DNA of 64,000 nucleotides. It comes from Sympetrum striolatum. Taxonomy: Eukaryota; Arthropoda; Insecta; Odonata; Libellulidae. Made by a program: the position numbers and the translations under genes. Positions 23,311 through 34,774 of the stretch are shown piece after piece; position 1 is the stretch's first letter; each line of letters opens with the position of its first letter. The notes under the pieces are model-generated. The model ran no database searches and was not told the DNA's origin. It saw only the letters and a list, made by a program, of their open reading frames with translations. The stretch is from NCBI GenBank assembly GCA_947579665.1, contig OX388345.1, positions 67,261,454-67,325,453 on the forward strand, read 5' to 3'.

Positions 23311-24790
23311 AATTTATTTCGTCTGAAGAGGAAGGAAAAAAGGCGTACGAATTCGAGGGATCTATTGTGTGTGGTCTGACGTCCCTTGTCTTTTTTCGCG
23401 AAGAGTTAATTAGGGAGTGGGCGTGCCCTAGGGTTTGCAGCCCGCAGCTGCTGGTCTAATTACCAAAGCCGTTGTGGGTTAAGGGTAATGTATTGCGGCG
23501 CTGCAAATGAGGATGGCACTTAAGTAAGAAGATATTCGAGTATGATTGCATGGGCCAATTTGAGATCCCTGAAGGTTTATTTACCCACTGCGATTCCAAG
23601 GTAAGAAGATTAGGACTTATAAAATCTGCCTGGAGTAGTAAAAATAAAACATCTCTCTGTCAGCGGAAATTTACTTCATGGATCCAATGTCTCGGACAAT
23701 CATGTTCAACGGTGCAATAAAGAAGGTTACTGTCAGGCCACCCACCTACAAATTTTCCACTATGAAAACGTTCCTATTCGAAGGCCTTTCTGTTTGGTTT
23801 TCGAATCAGAGAGTTATTCAGCAAAATTTTAAGACAATGGGAGTTACATCCAATGGGAGAGCAGCTGCACAAAGAACCTAATGTACGCAAATGTTATAAA
23901 AGATGCACGTTCAGATATTTTAACTAATTGAGTAGCAGATGCTAAATATAGATATAAATGTTCATCATCAACAAATAAGAAAATTTGGAAACATTTAAAT
24001 AGTGTGAAAAAATTACGTTTTATCTGCGGTAGGTTAAGTATATTTTAAGATAATGAGGAATAAAGCGTTTGTAGTTGTGATAAGAAAAGACTCTGGGTAC
24101 TCACAAAGTGACATCAGAATGAAGAGCTTTAGATGCTGCACTAACCTGCAACAAAAGAAACAGAAGAATTAATAATGGAAACATTCTCTTAAACAATAGC
24201 TACCTTCAAAGGAATGTAGCATACAGTGCATATAGTATACCAGAAGGGTATAAAAAAATCAAAGGTACATATTGTTTTAATATATCGATCTTTTTCTACT
24301 TATAGTGATAGTAAAAAGTAATTTCTACGACCAGAAATCCCTGTTGTTTCGCCAGGCAGCATACACAGTATGTGAAATCTAAGTAGCCCGTATACTCTAA
24401 AGAACCCTATTGATTCTGAATGATCGTTTGGAATGTATACATTTGAAATTCAGAGGTATTTACAACGTTATTAGCATAAGAAGTTTTAAAATCAAACATG
24501 AAATTACAAGAAAAACTTTTACGTACAACTCACAGTGTAAGTGGTCAATACAAATACAAAGTGGCCTCTGTTACCATAAAATATTTATGACAAAAAATAA
24601 ACAGATATGTAAAAACATATTAATAATTTTATTCTAAATTGAAAAATGCAAGGAAAAGAATGAAATTATGTTAAATATGTACAATATGACTTTATTTATA
24701 ATTTAATCTATACGCTTTAAGTTGGTATGATTATGTTGATGAAAGGCAATTGGTTGATTTTATAAAAGTATTAAAAAACATTCTCTTAGA
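23311..24790. other. AT-rich DNA, no gene recognised
   Basis: The ATG-started frame at 23678-23881 (67 codons) has no recognisable domain. The remainder is AT-rich with short frames only. Confidence 0.45.
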
Positions 24791-24794
24791 TACT

Positions 24795-24900
24795 AATATT
24801 AAATGGTGTTGGCCGTCACTTCGTGGAATTTCATGAAGGTTGAAATATTAGCACGGAATATACATATTTGATGAACACACTACCGATTTCAACTATGGTA
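24795..24900 (-). mobile_element. Possible decayed retroelement end
   Basis: Read on minus, GAAATCGGTAGTG (24890-24878) is followed about 55 bases later by TTCCACGAAGT (24828-24818). The same order and similar spacing of a GAAACC-type box and TCCACGAAGT occurs in the minus-strand element at 48720-48910. CTGATGA is not present upstream. Belonging to a Penelope-like family is an inference from this shared layout only. Confidence 0.25.
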
Positions 24901-26240
24901 AAAAAAATGAAAACGTAATTATTTACGCGACAGGATTTATTCCTTTTGTAAATTTTAATTCGATAAGGTAACTGAACGAAATTGTGAAAAGCGCAAAAAA
25001 ACTAAATCTTCAATATTTGAGCTGTCCAATTCTAAATTTAGAAGATTTGGATGATAAAGGTAAACTAAATAATTTGGGAATGTGTGTAGGTATTCGTATG
25101 TTGAATTGATGAACAATATCAGCCAAACTTGCACGTGTGACTTTTGATACATAAAATCAATGTGACGGCGACCTCAGTGCGTTCGAGAATATGGAAGAAC
25201 CGGTTCGAGGAATCTTCAAGTTTATCGTAAGAACAAGCGTAGCAGATTTCAGAAAAGGTTAACTATCGGATCATTTTTACAACAAAATTGGAAAATATAG
25301 TAAGGGACTTAATTTGTATTCCTTGGGGAAATCCTTCTCAGCACCATATCGCAGTAACCTACGATTGCAATTGTTAATGTGCCCTTCTTATCGAGGTTAA
25401 AATTCAAAATTTCAATTACTTTTTCATGAAAGAGCGCCATTACCGTAAGATTTAAACCTCCCCTCATCGTGCTTTTAAGAGGACTCCATAAAAACCTCTG
25501 CGTTGCAAAACTGGAGCAGGCAAATACTTTCTCCGAAATTCCACCGGAAACAATATTTCAGACGGTTATTCGCGGACATTTCCTCCAATTTAGAGCCTTT
25601 CGAAACAATTAACATTGAAGAGAAGCTATAAAAAGAAAATTAGAGCTACCTGAAATATTCAATCTTGATGGACCTTTATTGCACATACATACAAAAATGG
25701 GGCTTTTAGATTCGCCATGTAAATATAATTATCTTTCGATTGTTGAAACAGTCACCACAATAAAATTCCTTATCTTTTGATTCAGAAAAGATCCAACCTT
25801 GGAAAATTGTATATTAAATATTTCGATCGCTGAAAATTTACCCTTTTCTTTGTTCCGCTTTTCTTTTCTACAAAAATATCGATGAAAAATAATTATTTAA
25901 TGAGATCAAAACTTATCATTGTATCTTAAACATATTTGTTCTGATGGTAGTTGAAGTCCAGATGGTAACTATCGTATACACTTCTGAACGTGTTACACCA
26001 AAGGTCAAAGAGAGTGTGCTTAAAATCTTTAATTGTACCAATTGCCGTAGCAAATATATATCTTACTGAATTTGATATTAAGTCAGGGTATGATTTACTA
26101 TGCAAATTAATTCCCTAATTCAACAATATTTTGTAGAATCTGCTAAATCGACCTCGACTTTGGGGCAGTTCTCCATAATAAAACTTGAGAAAAAGAACCC
26201 ATACCTTTATCACAGTAATTTTATTAATTCACAACCATGG
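24901..26240. other. AT-rich DNA, no gene recognised
   Basis: Short open frames only; no repeat or RNA signal seen. Confidence 0.5.
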
Positions 26241-26245
26241 CTTTG

Positions 26246-26348
26246 ATCTATAAAATCATCCTCATCTATATCCAAGATCCAAGATATAGTTATATATCTA
26301 TAATATCCTCCTCAATCTATAAGATCACCAAAGAATGATCTTATAGAT
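26246..26348. repeat. 50-base tandem duplication ending in a perfect hairpin
   Basis: ATCTATAAAATCATCCTC (from 26246) is repeated with changes from 26296 (ATCTATAATATCCTCCTC), an offset of 50 bases. The second copy runs into a perfect 12-bp hairpin, ATCTATAAGATC (26315-26326) and GATCTTATAGAT (26337-26348), with a 10-base loop. Confidence 0.65.
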
Positions 26349-27490
26349 ACGAACCATGGTCATTAGTTAGGCAGTAAAACTTATATGGTAAATGTATAAG
26401 TGTTCTTTTTTCTCAATTTCTTGTACTGTTACAATTTTTTGGGACGATATTTTCAGTCGAAAATCTTAAAATTTTTCCAAAGAAAGACGATGCATATGAA
26501 GACTGCATTTAATATTCTTCACAAGACCAGGAAAAAGTTGACTAAGAATTAAAAAACGAATCCAAATTTACAATAAAATCGTAATTTTTTACATTCTGAA
26601 ATTATCTAAACCGAACAGAATATTCCAATCACGTTTCTTTCGATAACCGCGACTAAATTTGTGATTTTAAAATCGCGTTTTCGCGACAACTACTTCGTGA
26701 AACACTTCTCAAGCGACTACTTAAGGATTAAAGAGAGAAAATACAAAAGATATTGATGTTCGCGGTGGTGCGGCCTTAAGGTTTCGATGAGAGATGCAGA
26801 TAAAAATGAGTGAGAGCATCGCTGTAACGAGAATTCACTGTAACCAACCGGATCACTTTCAAGGGTTACGTTTTTAGTCCTTAACTCAAGTCGAAAATGA
26901 CCTTTTCCTTCGGTTTCCCCATATTTGAATAGAGATACTCACATAGGTCGAACCTCGCCAGTAAAAAAGTTTAACTATCTATATTTGCAATACTGGTCCC
27001 TTCGAACATACTAACTGCTTGTAGCAGAGATCTTTACTACGTAACAGAAACATGCGTTCCTCAATAACTTTTGTCTCAGCTAAGTTCAAGGCTAGGAAAA
27101 CGTGAAGCATGAATGACGATAATAGATACCATTCATCTTGGTCACTTCTTGTTAAATGCAATAAAAGAGCTATAAAATAAGGTCACAGTATTGCACTCAC
27201 GTTTTTCTCAAAGATATTTGGCAAGAAAATAAAGTAAAGGTTATATTATACTCTAAGATAGAATCCCCCGGTTGGATTTCGCTCCAGGTTAGAAGATTCG
27301 ATACTCGTGGAAGCTTTTCGAAACATTTATCGGTTCAGAACTTTTAGTAAATGATAGTATTCTTCCAGTAATATACGAACGCGATCTCCGAGAAGCATCG
27401 ACAAAACTTTACAAGGAAGTATTCCTAAAACCTGATTATTACTTTTGGTCGTTCTTTCTTCAGGCTATTAGCTTCTCTAATAGGGAAGAT
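26349..27490. other. AT-rich DNA, no gene recognised
   Basis: No coding region or RNA gene is recognised. A weak B-box-like AGATTCGATACTCG lies near 27294-27307. Confidence 0.45.
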
Positions 27491-27496
27491 TAGGTA

Positions 27497-27517
27497 CTAA
27501 GGTAGGTACTACCTTAG
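27497..27517. repeat. 8-bp hairpin in GGTACT-rich sequence
   Basis: CTAAGGTA (27497-27504) and TACCTTAG (27510-27517) pair perfectly across a 5-base loop. The words TAGGTACT and AGGTACTA recur on both sides (27491-27527). Confidence 0.45.
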
Positions 27518-27804
27518 GAGGTACTACACCCCCAGCCATTACCTAATGTTTTTCCTAGCGGGGTATAGGTACATACATTTAAATTTAAACCCTTTAACTC
27601 CTCATTTCTTCCAGTAAACCAATCTATTCTCCTCGCAAAGCTTTTCATCTTATAAATAAAAGCAATGAGGATCTAACCAACTTTCGACCTGAACAATTCG
27701 TAGACAGAGGAGCTAAACATAATTTGTTGCATTACTCATAATTGTATAGAGACAACAGCAATAAGGGCGAAATATAACCTATGAAGTCACTCGACAAGCA
27801 ATAA

Positions 27805-28575
27805 AATGGAATAAAGGAACGGCTGTGTGGAAATAATCGATGTCAAATGCGAAAATATATTCACTCAGAAAACACCCAAAAGAAAGGGGATATGAAAAGC
27901 GTGTGAAACTTACAGAGAGTGATAGCAAAATTTTCAGGAAGGAAAATCAATTTCTGGAACCTGATGTAATATCGTTATGTTTGCATTAATTTTGCCATGT
28001 ATAAAATCCATTGTGGCATGCTTTACGGATTGGAAACCCATAGCAATAGGATGGCAAGAATAAAATCACAAAAAATAGTATTTGTGATTTGATTCTTACC
28101 TTTCACTTTATTAGGTAGATGGAAGGAAGCCAATATAATCTTCATTTTTAACATTACTTACACTATTTGAATTGAACATATCATTACAATTATGCTTTAG
28201 GAATAGTATATTTAAATCTTAATTCTTACCACCTCTTATATACAATTCTCTTAGATTTATAAGGTTGTAAAGGCTAGGGAGAGTAATGCAATAATATAGA
28301 AGAAAGGAACAGTCGTCAAGAAAACAACACCAACTTCGAATGCGAAAACATATTCACTGCAGGAAAACACCCCAAAGAAGGGGAAAACCTGCGAAAATAG
28401 GTGATAGTAATAGCGAAATTTTGAACTCGAAGGAAATTAAAAACTACAACCTGATGCACTAATTTTGACATAAATAAAGTCGATTTTGGCTTTAAAGGAC
28501 TGTAAATCCATATGAATAGCATGATGAGAATATAATATCAAAAAAGATTATTTGTGATTTTATTTGGATTTCTGC
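27805..28575. repeat. Diverged tandem duplication, two copies of about 285 bases
   Basis: Copy 1 (about 27805-28095) and copy 2 (about 28290-28575) share landmarks in the same order: AAAGGAAC (27813, 28303), TGCGAAAA with TATTCACT (27848, 28341), CCTGATG (near 27960 and 28451) and TTTGTGATTT (28081, 28551). The offset drifts from 493 to 470, so indels have accumulated. Copy 1 ends in a 10-bp hairpin (28063-28072 with 28081-28090). Neither copy codes for anything recognised. It may be a small transposon family or an old local duplication. Confidence 0.6.
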
Positions 28576-28689
28576 TCTGCAAAGCCAACCACAAAATCCT
28601 TTAGTCACAAATAATGCTATTGGAAGGAATGTATAACGAATATTTCGCAATCAGAAAATTCACCAACTTCCTATAAATCAACCTTATCT

Positions 28690-29060
28690 CATCGATGGAC
28701 CACAGAGCGGTGTTACGAAATCGTGACTTGCATCGGTTCGTTGGGCGAAAGCGGCCTGTATGCGAATGCACAAGACGTCACGGGCTCCATCCCTTAAATG
28801 TCAAGGCCCTGGTAGCGCTAGGCCGACCCCGAAGGACAGTGTCTTCCGATTCGGGGTCCCGCAGCAATTGCGACACTGTCCGTTTCTCTTTCTTTACTCC
28901 CTTCGCCGCCAGATATCGCCACCAGACGATCGCGAAAGTTTTCCTTTCTCGCGTGTACGAGATCGGAACTCGCGAATTTGCGATGAACTCATGTCCTTTG
29001 AGATGCTTTCCAATTTTTAATGATTGGAACCGATCGGAAATCGAGGAATGTTCAATTTAA
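28690..29060. promoter_or_regulatory. CpG-rich block, possible regulatory element
   Basis: CpG density is high (CGCTAGGCCGACCCCGAAGG, CGATCGCGAAAG, CTCGCGAATTTGCG). An interrupted inverted repeat joins GACCCCGAA (near 28827) and TTCGGGGTC (near 28851). Overlapping plus-strand frames of 86 and 121 codons exist but match nothing I recognise. The block stands out sharply from AT-rich flanks. Confidence 0.35.
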
Positions 29061-29520
29061 AGTGTTTCCTCGGCGAGAGAAAATAGTTTCAGGAGCGTAA
29101 TATATGAACAGCAAATTTAGTAGGGTTATAAGAAATTGGTCTTCAGTCTATTATCTATATATCATTCTAATGCTTTCTCTAGCTCATCGTTTTTCATCTA
29201 TCCTCGACTTCATCACATGGCTGAAAATATCCAAGTAGTATCTAACATCACAAATTCTTTAACTCGAGCAAAATGCCCACCTATGGAAATATGTGAAATT
29301 ATGTGATTCTGACCGAAAAATAAAAAGCTTTACGAGAAGAATAAGGAATCGTTTATCATAAATTAGTAAAAAAATATGCGTGGCAAATAGATTTGTTTGT
29401 TACAAAAAGGAATTGATGATATTAAAAAAATAATAGCGAATCATTTTCATTTTAATTAAAGTTAAGAATTTATGCAATCGATCATACCAAAAACAATGTG
29501 ATGATCCTAAGATAAAGAGA
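29061..29520. other. AT-rich DNA, no gene recognised
   Basis: Nothing is seen beyond short frames. Confidence 0.5.
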
Positions 29521-29524
29521 ACTG

Positions 29525-29625
29525 AAAAATGACAAGACCTCGAACCCATGTCTCCCACTTTCTGGGCAGATACTCTACTCCTCTTTTCTGGGACCTTGGT
29601 TCGAGTCCCGGACATGTCGTTATTA
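29525..29625. mobile_element. Two tRNA-derived SINE heads, back to back
   Basis: On minus, an A-box-like AGTAGAGTATCTGCCCAG (29579-29562) is followed by a B box GGGTTCGAGG (29547-29538); spacing fits a tRNA-derived Pol III promoter. On plus, a second B box GGTTCGAGTCCCGG lies at 29598-29611. The two therefore face opposite ways within 75 bases. Neither folds as an intact tRNA. It may be two insertions or one rearranged SINE. Confidence 0.5.
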
Positions 29626-30430
29626 TTACTAGTGTATATCTTCGTTAGGCGCACGCAACCCCGTTCCAATTAAATTCTTTCCATCAACAATACGTTGCAC
29701 CCAATTTATTGATCGGCGTCAAAATCGCTTCAATCGAGATCCGATTCATGCTTCCGATCACTATCCCTTTTAGGATGATCATTATAAATTCATGTTTTCT
29801 AAGCCCGATGGGCATCGATGTTAAGCCTCGATAAATTTGGCACAGAAAGAGACGCCTTGACTTTAATGCTTCAACTAGTGCGTAAACGCGACCTTGATTC
29901 CGATCATCTCACTGTTTTTCTAATTGCGGCACGTGACGACTGCGAGGTGCGACACACATAAGTGTGTACATGACATGATCATCCCATCACTATATCAGAG
30001 CCATCTGTTTCTCTTCGAAGCATAGAAAAGCAATCAAAAGAGACCGTGTCGTCAGTTTCCTTTCGTTTACGATTGGGTGGGAGTAGAAATTGAAAACCGA
30101 TGGGCGAATCGTGTCTCCACAATCGAAAAAGCTATTTGAATTTCGAGCGGTTGACTCTCTGAAAGAATCTCACTCGTAAGTCCTATCTGGTAAAACTTTT
30201 GTTTGTGATTTAATAATTGCATAGGTTGAGCTTTACATTAATATTTGTAGGTTTTTGAATTAAAATATTTGTATATGATCGTATTTTAATTGTTTATATG
30301 GTTGTATGCAATATTAGTATATTTTTGTATCAATTCCTACAGATTAATAGGTTTTTATTTTATATAATTTTATATATATAATTATATATGTTTGTATTTT
30401 GTTTCATTGTATCACTTTTATCACTTGTAT
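29626..30430. other. No gene recognised
   Basis: A moderately GC-containing stretch (29690-30180) gives way to very AT-rich sequence (30190-30430) with TATATA runs. No coding or RNA signal is recognised. Confidence 0.45.
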
Positions 30431-30439
30431 TTTTAATAT

Positions 30440-30512
30440 TTGAATAGGAATTTATTGGTTAAATGAATTATGGAACTTAAAAGTCCCATTAAAATAATAA
30501 ATAAATAAAACT
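30440..30512 (+). mobile_element. Possible LINE 3' tail ending in TAAA repeats
   Basis: AATTATGGAACTTAAAAGTC is followed by an A-rich run ending in ATAAATAAATAAA. A short 3' untranslated end followed by a TAAA-type tail is common in non-LTR retrotransposons. No coding part is seen directly upstream, and the next LINE fragment begins immediately after, so an insertion into an older tail is possible. Confidence 0.3.
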
Positions 30513-30514
30513 GA

Positions 30515-30862
30515 ATGGAAAAGCCTCGGCTGGAAGCTGAATGGATAGACAGCAAAATGAGCTTTGAAGTCCTAAGGGAAATTTAAGAGAAGAGGAATTT
30601 AATGAAGGAGATGGAGAAAAGGAAAATTAAATTTTCTAGACATGTTCTTTCGTATATCAACTTCCTATAAAATATAATGAAAGGAAAAGATCAAGGAAAA
30701 AAGGTAGAGGAAGACCAAGAAAGAAGTTCCAGGAAGACTTAAAAAGCAATATGGGTGTCACAACATATAAGGATATGAAAAAACAGCATTGGAGAGATCC
30801 ATTTGTTTGAAATGACAAGGCTCCTCCTTTCGAAGGTAATAATGATGACGATGAAACTATAA
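30515..30862 (+). pseudogene. Non-LTR retrotransposon (LINE) 3' end, dead fragment
   Basis: The translation shows the C-terminal tail typical of arthropod non-LTR reverse-transcriptase ORFs: EAEWIDSKMSFEVLREI, then MKEMEKRKIKFSRHVL, then GRGRPRKKFQEDLKSN and MGVTTYKDMKK, ending NDKAPPFEGNNDDDE and a GATGACGATGA simple tail. The lysine- and arginine-rich GRGRPRKKF segment lies downstream of the polymerase domain in these elements. Damage is clear: stops at 30584, 30668 and 30808, and a frame change in the A run at 30697-30702, with the second half reading from 30703. The endonuclease and polymerase domains are absent, as expected for a 5'-truncated insertion. The clade cannot be fixed from this part. 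Confidence 0.8.
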
Positions 30863-33340
30863 TAATTTCGACGAAAAAAAAAAACGCAGAATAAAGCGAA
30901 TCCTCATAAGTAGAGAATAAAGATGAAAGTTATATTGCGGGTTTGATGAAAGGAAATACGTTTTAGCCAATTCAATCACCTCCAATGATTATTAATTATA
31001 TTTTATTTAAAATCTATCATTAACCATTATGACAGATTAAATCTGCGTGACTATGAGTGTGTATGTACATACGATTAGCGTTTATATGTGCACAAGAGCA
31101 TAGCGATGGGTGAGGCTGCGATAGATATTATAACCTCAGACATCTTTTAAAAGGGGCTGCAGCATTAACACGAATTGTTTTATCACAAATGAATTTTTAA
31201 TATATATATATAAGAACGATGTTACGTTCACCAACAGGTTAGTAATTTAAACTTCTTTAATAGTCCACTTATACCGTTTCTATGTAACATAAATCGTCCC
31301 ATGTTCGATTCCCCGAGGAGACCAATATTTGACATTCAGTGAAGAGTGGAGGCTTAACATATTAGCAGGGAAATTAATTAGAAATAATTGCGTCTAATCT
31401 AGATTTCATGTCTAAATCAAGGCATATATACAAAAAGCGCTTATTTCAATCCAAAATACTTAATCCAACAGTATACAGATTTTAAATTAACCGTTTAAAA
31501 TTAACTGCCAGAAAAGAGATAAAATCCATTTCGGTCCTTGCATAAAACCTCGAAGACCATCTGGAGAAAGTATGAGAATGAAGACTTAATGCGGAGGAGT
31601 TGCATGTACCGTGGCGTATTATGGCAGCGGAATTAAAGAGGTTGGTGTTTGTCTGAATAATGACACTCGTCCGATACCGTAACATCTTTTAACGGCCGAG
31701 TTATTGCTGTCGTTATGAAGATAGTGCTATTGGCCGAATAAAAAGAGCAGCACGTGCGCTTCCTCTCTCTCTTAGTCAGCCATGAATGAAAAATGACAAG
31801 AGATGAATGAAGTGTTAGCAGCGTTAGAATAGACTAAGGGTTTTAGGTATTTCACCGCCACTTTTTCACGTGTATTGTCATTTTTTTCATGCATATAGTC
31901 CCATGTAGAATTCATATAAGAGGCTTAAAAAAGCCTTCAGGCCTATTAAAAATATTCTCCCTTCGACCCAATCAAAGAATAGACTTCCGTTTTGAAGCAA
32001 ACGCCACATTCACGGTACCAGATGTTTTCATTACAGAATCTCAACAAAACCATGTATGTAACTCAAATAAAAAATCTCAAACATGCTATAAGTGTGCGTA
32101 GTACTTTAATTATTAAAGAAATCGCCGTGGCGAAACATCCCATTCCTGTTTGAAAGAGGCAACGACTGATAGAATGGTAAGAAAAGTTATACAAAAAAGT
32201 TTTCTGCGAAGAAACGAATTTGATGATATACTTCAGTATTCTAAGAGTTTTTTACTCCTTAATTTTATCCCTAACGCTTCAGTTTCCGTAAATACATGCA
32301 TTTTTGTGAGCTATTACTTTGCCATTTTCGAAGACTCTTGAAGTTTAGAAGTACCGGTCATCCGGCAACTCTCGGTTGGCTGGTTTGCTGGATGGATATG
32401 ACTTTTAAATCTTCAATAGCCGTCTTTGTCAGTGCTTACGGTTTACGGAAACATCGGAAAGGCCCATATAACAGACCATCTGATATATACCAATTCACAT
32501 TCTAAAAGCAATGGTACAATCTTCAGGAACAGAAGAACTTTGCGACAGACATGTTTTACTGATGAGCTATGTAAAACAGTATCCAATTGAATCCAAACAA
32601 ATTTCAACTGCCTCCGCTTTCGACTGTTAGATGAATCAAGGAAAGTGTCTAGAATATCACCCTGGAAGGAATTTTATCCGGCTGACCTTTGTAAGAACCT
32701 CAATTATTCCACAGATAATTATTCGAAGAACGAAGGAGTGCAATAAAGGGGAATTAAATGAGGATTGAAATTCAAATTAAAAAACTGTTGCTAATCGATT
32801 TAACGGTTGCCGCGACCATAATGGCTGGTGAAGAGGCGAGTGAATAAATGAATTCGATCAATTTAAGCGGCAGATGTGCAAGCCTATTTCGAAGGGGGAA
32901 GATTATTCTAGAAGTCGATTAATATTAGAATGATATAATAGAAGACTGAATGAGAAGAGAAGAATGTCGGCGAAAGACTATAGAATTGACTACCGGTGAC
33001 AGAGGAGCGTAACATCAAAGCCAATCGACATCCGATAAAATGAGAGGGCAAAATTCTTCCGATGACTCTCGTAACTTTAAAATGCTACAGCTTGACATTT
33101 AAATACTTTTGATAATTCACTGATTCATTTCGTAGCGAGTAGAAAACATGGGATACATTCAGGCTAAATTCCTTTCGATTTTCAAACTTTTATTAGATAT
33201 TACGAGATTTTATACAATGTCTATAGAGTAGGGGCCCATATAGACAATTTCTGAATTTGAGTATTAGAAAAGGAACGGAAAAGGGTGACGTATTCTGATG
33301 AAAATTATTCCGAAAGATCAGTAGGCGTTACTCAAATACT
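30863..33340. other. AT-rich DNA, no gene recognised
   Basis: A short TA microsatellite lies at about 31199-31211. A B-box-like ATGTTCGATTCCCCG (31301-31315), followed by AGGAGACCAATATTT, resembles the SINE heads at 22503 and 56546 and may be a worn copy. No coding region is recognised. Confidence 0.45.
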
Positions 33341-33344
33341 TAGG

Positions 33345-33420
33345 GATTAGCACTGGACCAATAATATAATAATACAACATATTTATTGTCATACTCTTGG
33401 TACAAAAACCCCTATGAGCA
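33345..33420 (-). mobile_element. Possible LINE 3' tail on the minus strand
   Basis: Read on minus, TTTTTGTACCAAGAGTATG is followed by ACAATAAATATGTTG and then an ATTATTATATTATT run. Such a short motif followed by an AATA or ATT tail resembles the 3' end of insect non-LTR retrotransposons. No coding part is seen, so this is weak. Confidence 0.25.
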
Positions 33421-33580
33421 AGAACATAGATTAAATCGAGATGTGCATACAAAAGATAAAATTGTAACATCAGGTTAGTAAGTAAATTGAAGAACACGGA
33501 AAAATTATATCTAAATGGCTGCAGACAACAAGATTCAAAATAAAGAATAAAAATAGATAAATAAAGGTAATAAATAATAC

Positions 33581-33625
33581 GAGATTATATATATCTATAT
33601 ACATATATATATACACACATATATG
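33581..33625. repeat. TA and CA dinucleotide microsatellite
   Basis: ATTATATATATCTATATACA is followed by further TATATA and ACACACATATAT units. The alternation is imperfect. Confidence 0.7.
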
Positions 33626-34055
33626 CACGTTTATCTGTATGTAGGCAGTTTATGATTTTGAAACAAATAATTATAACACTTCACCTTAAAGCTTTGAAGA
33701 TTTACGCGGTTTTTTTAACTCAGGAGTAAGAGCATTCAAAGTCAGGATTGGTTTAATAAATATATTCAGAGACAGTACATACATACGTTCTTTAAAGACT
33801 TTCCGGGTATTATCAGTCAAGCTCGAAAAAAAATAAATTTAAATACTATAAAAATTAAAAAAATTAAGATTCATTCCACTATGTTACAAAAGCCACTACT
33901 TTACAAATTCCAAAATGTACATCTCATACGTAGATATCAGAACGGGGAGAGGATATTTTTCAAGAGATGAGTGTACGGGCCCGGCGGAATTCCACGGATT
34001 TCGCCATCACCCCAAATTTGGAGGGCACTAGAATATTTGAGGAGAAAAGACGCTT
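33626..34055. other. AT-rich DNA, no gene recognised
   Basis: Nothing is seen, apart from a small GC patch (GGGCCCGGCGGAATTCC) near 33978. Confidence 0.5.
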
Positions 34056-34059
34056 TGTT

Positions 34060-34420
34060 TTAATGGTGTGTCACTAGAAAGTTCGAGAAGGAAAACAAGA
34101 GAGAAGAGGCGGGCACTTGGGCGCAAATACTGGAATCCCTATTGCTTCAGACAGACGTCCTTCGCTAATTTTCCCATGCGAATGATCGGCGATAAAAGAG
34201 ACGCTTCCGGTATGAGCCACCAGATGGCGCGTGATCATATTCTTAACGAATTTTCGCGACGGCCCACGGAAATCGCAACTGCTCTTCCTCTGCTCCGCTG
34301 AATCCTAATCGGTTCGGGGCGCCGACAAAAATGCGCGAACCGTTTGTTTTTCTTTTGAACTCAAACGTCTCAATCTCCCGCGGGATTCTGCAATTCGGTC
34401 CGATTGCAATTCCAACAGAT
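34060..34420. promoter_or_regulatory. CpG-rich block containing a CTCF-type site
   Basis: The block is CpG-rich with words such as TTTTCGCGACGGCCCACGG and CGGTTCGGGGCGCCGAC. It holds a 14-base CTCF-type site (34217-34230). The plus-strand frame at 34068-34301 is unrecognised and probably incidental. An insulator or enhancer role is an inference. Confidence 0.4.
34217..34230 (+). promoter_or_regulatory. CTCF-type binding site
   Basis: CCACCAGATGGCGC fits every position of the published CTCF core CCASYAGRKGGCRS. CTCF is an 11-zinc-finger architectural protein found in insects and vertebrates. The site lies in a CpG-rich block, which is a usual setting. Binding cannot be shown from sequence. 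Confidence 0.5.
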
Positions 34421-34423
34421 GGA

Positions 34424-34685
34424 ATGTCGATTCTGAGAGCAGTAACTATAATAAAGGACTTTATTCAGGACCAGATTGAGATTTTATATTTTTTATGAAA
34501 GAGATAGCTTAAAAAAATACACCGAAGAAGACTACTTTTTATTCAAAAAACCTAAGCAAAGAGCTTAGGGAAAATTTTCCACTTCGAGGAAGCACCCTCA
34601 ATAAGGGAGGTGTGAAAAACCTGCGAAAGCTTCCATTCGAAATAGTATAACATCTTAGAGAGCCTCCCATGTCGATTCTGAGAGC
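34424..34685. repeat. 17-base exact direct repeat, 245 bases apart
   Basis: ATGTCGATTCTGAGAGC occurs at 34424-34440 and 34669-34685. Similarity fades quickly on both sides, so this may be the remaining core of an older duplication just before the tandem duplication at 34775. Confidence 0.6.
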
Positions 34686-34774
34686 TATTGCGATGAATAA
34701 GAGTAAGATTCTATTAAAAAATCTGATAAAGTCTCCGTGACAAGATTTCACTATCAGTGTTGAGTAGCATATAA

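Noticed and set aside
27490..27530. Insect telomere repeat (TTAGG)
   Set aside because: Only single TTAGG words occur; there is no tandem run.
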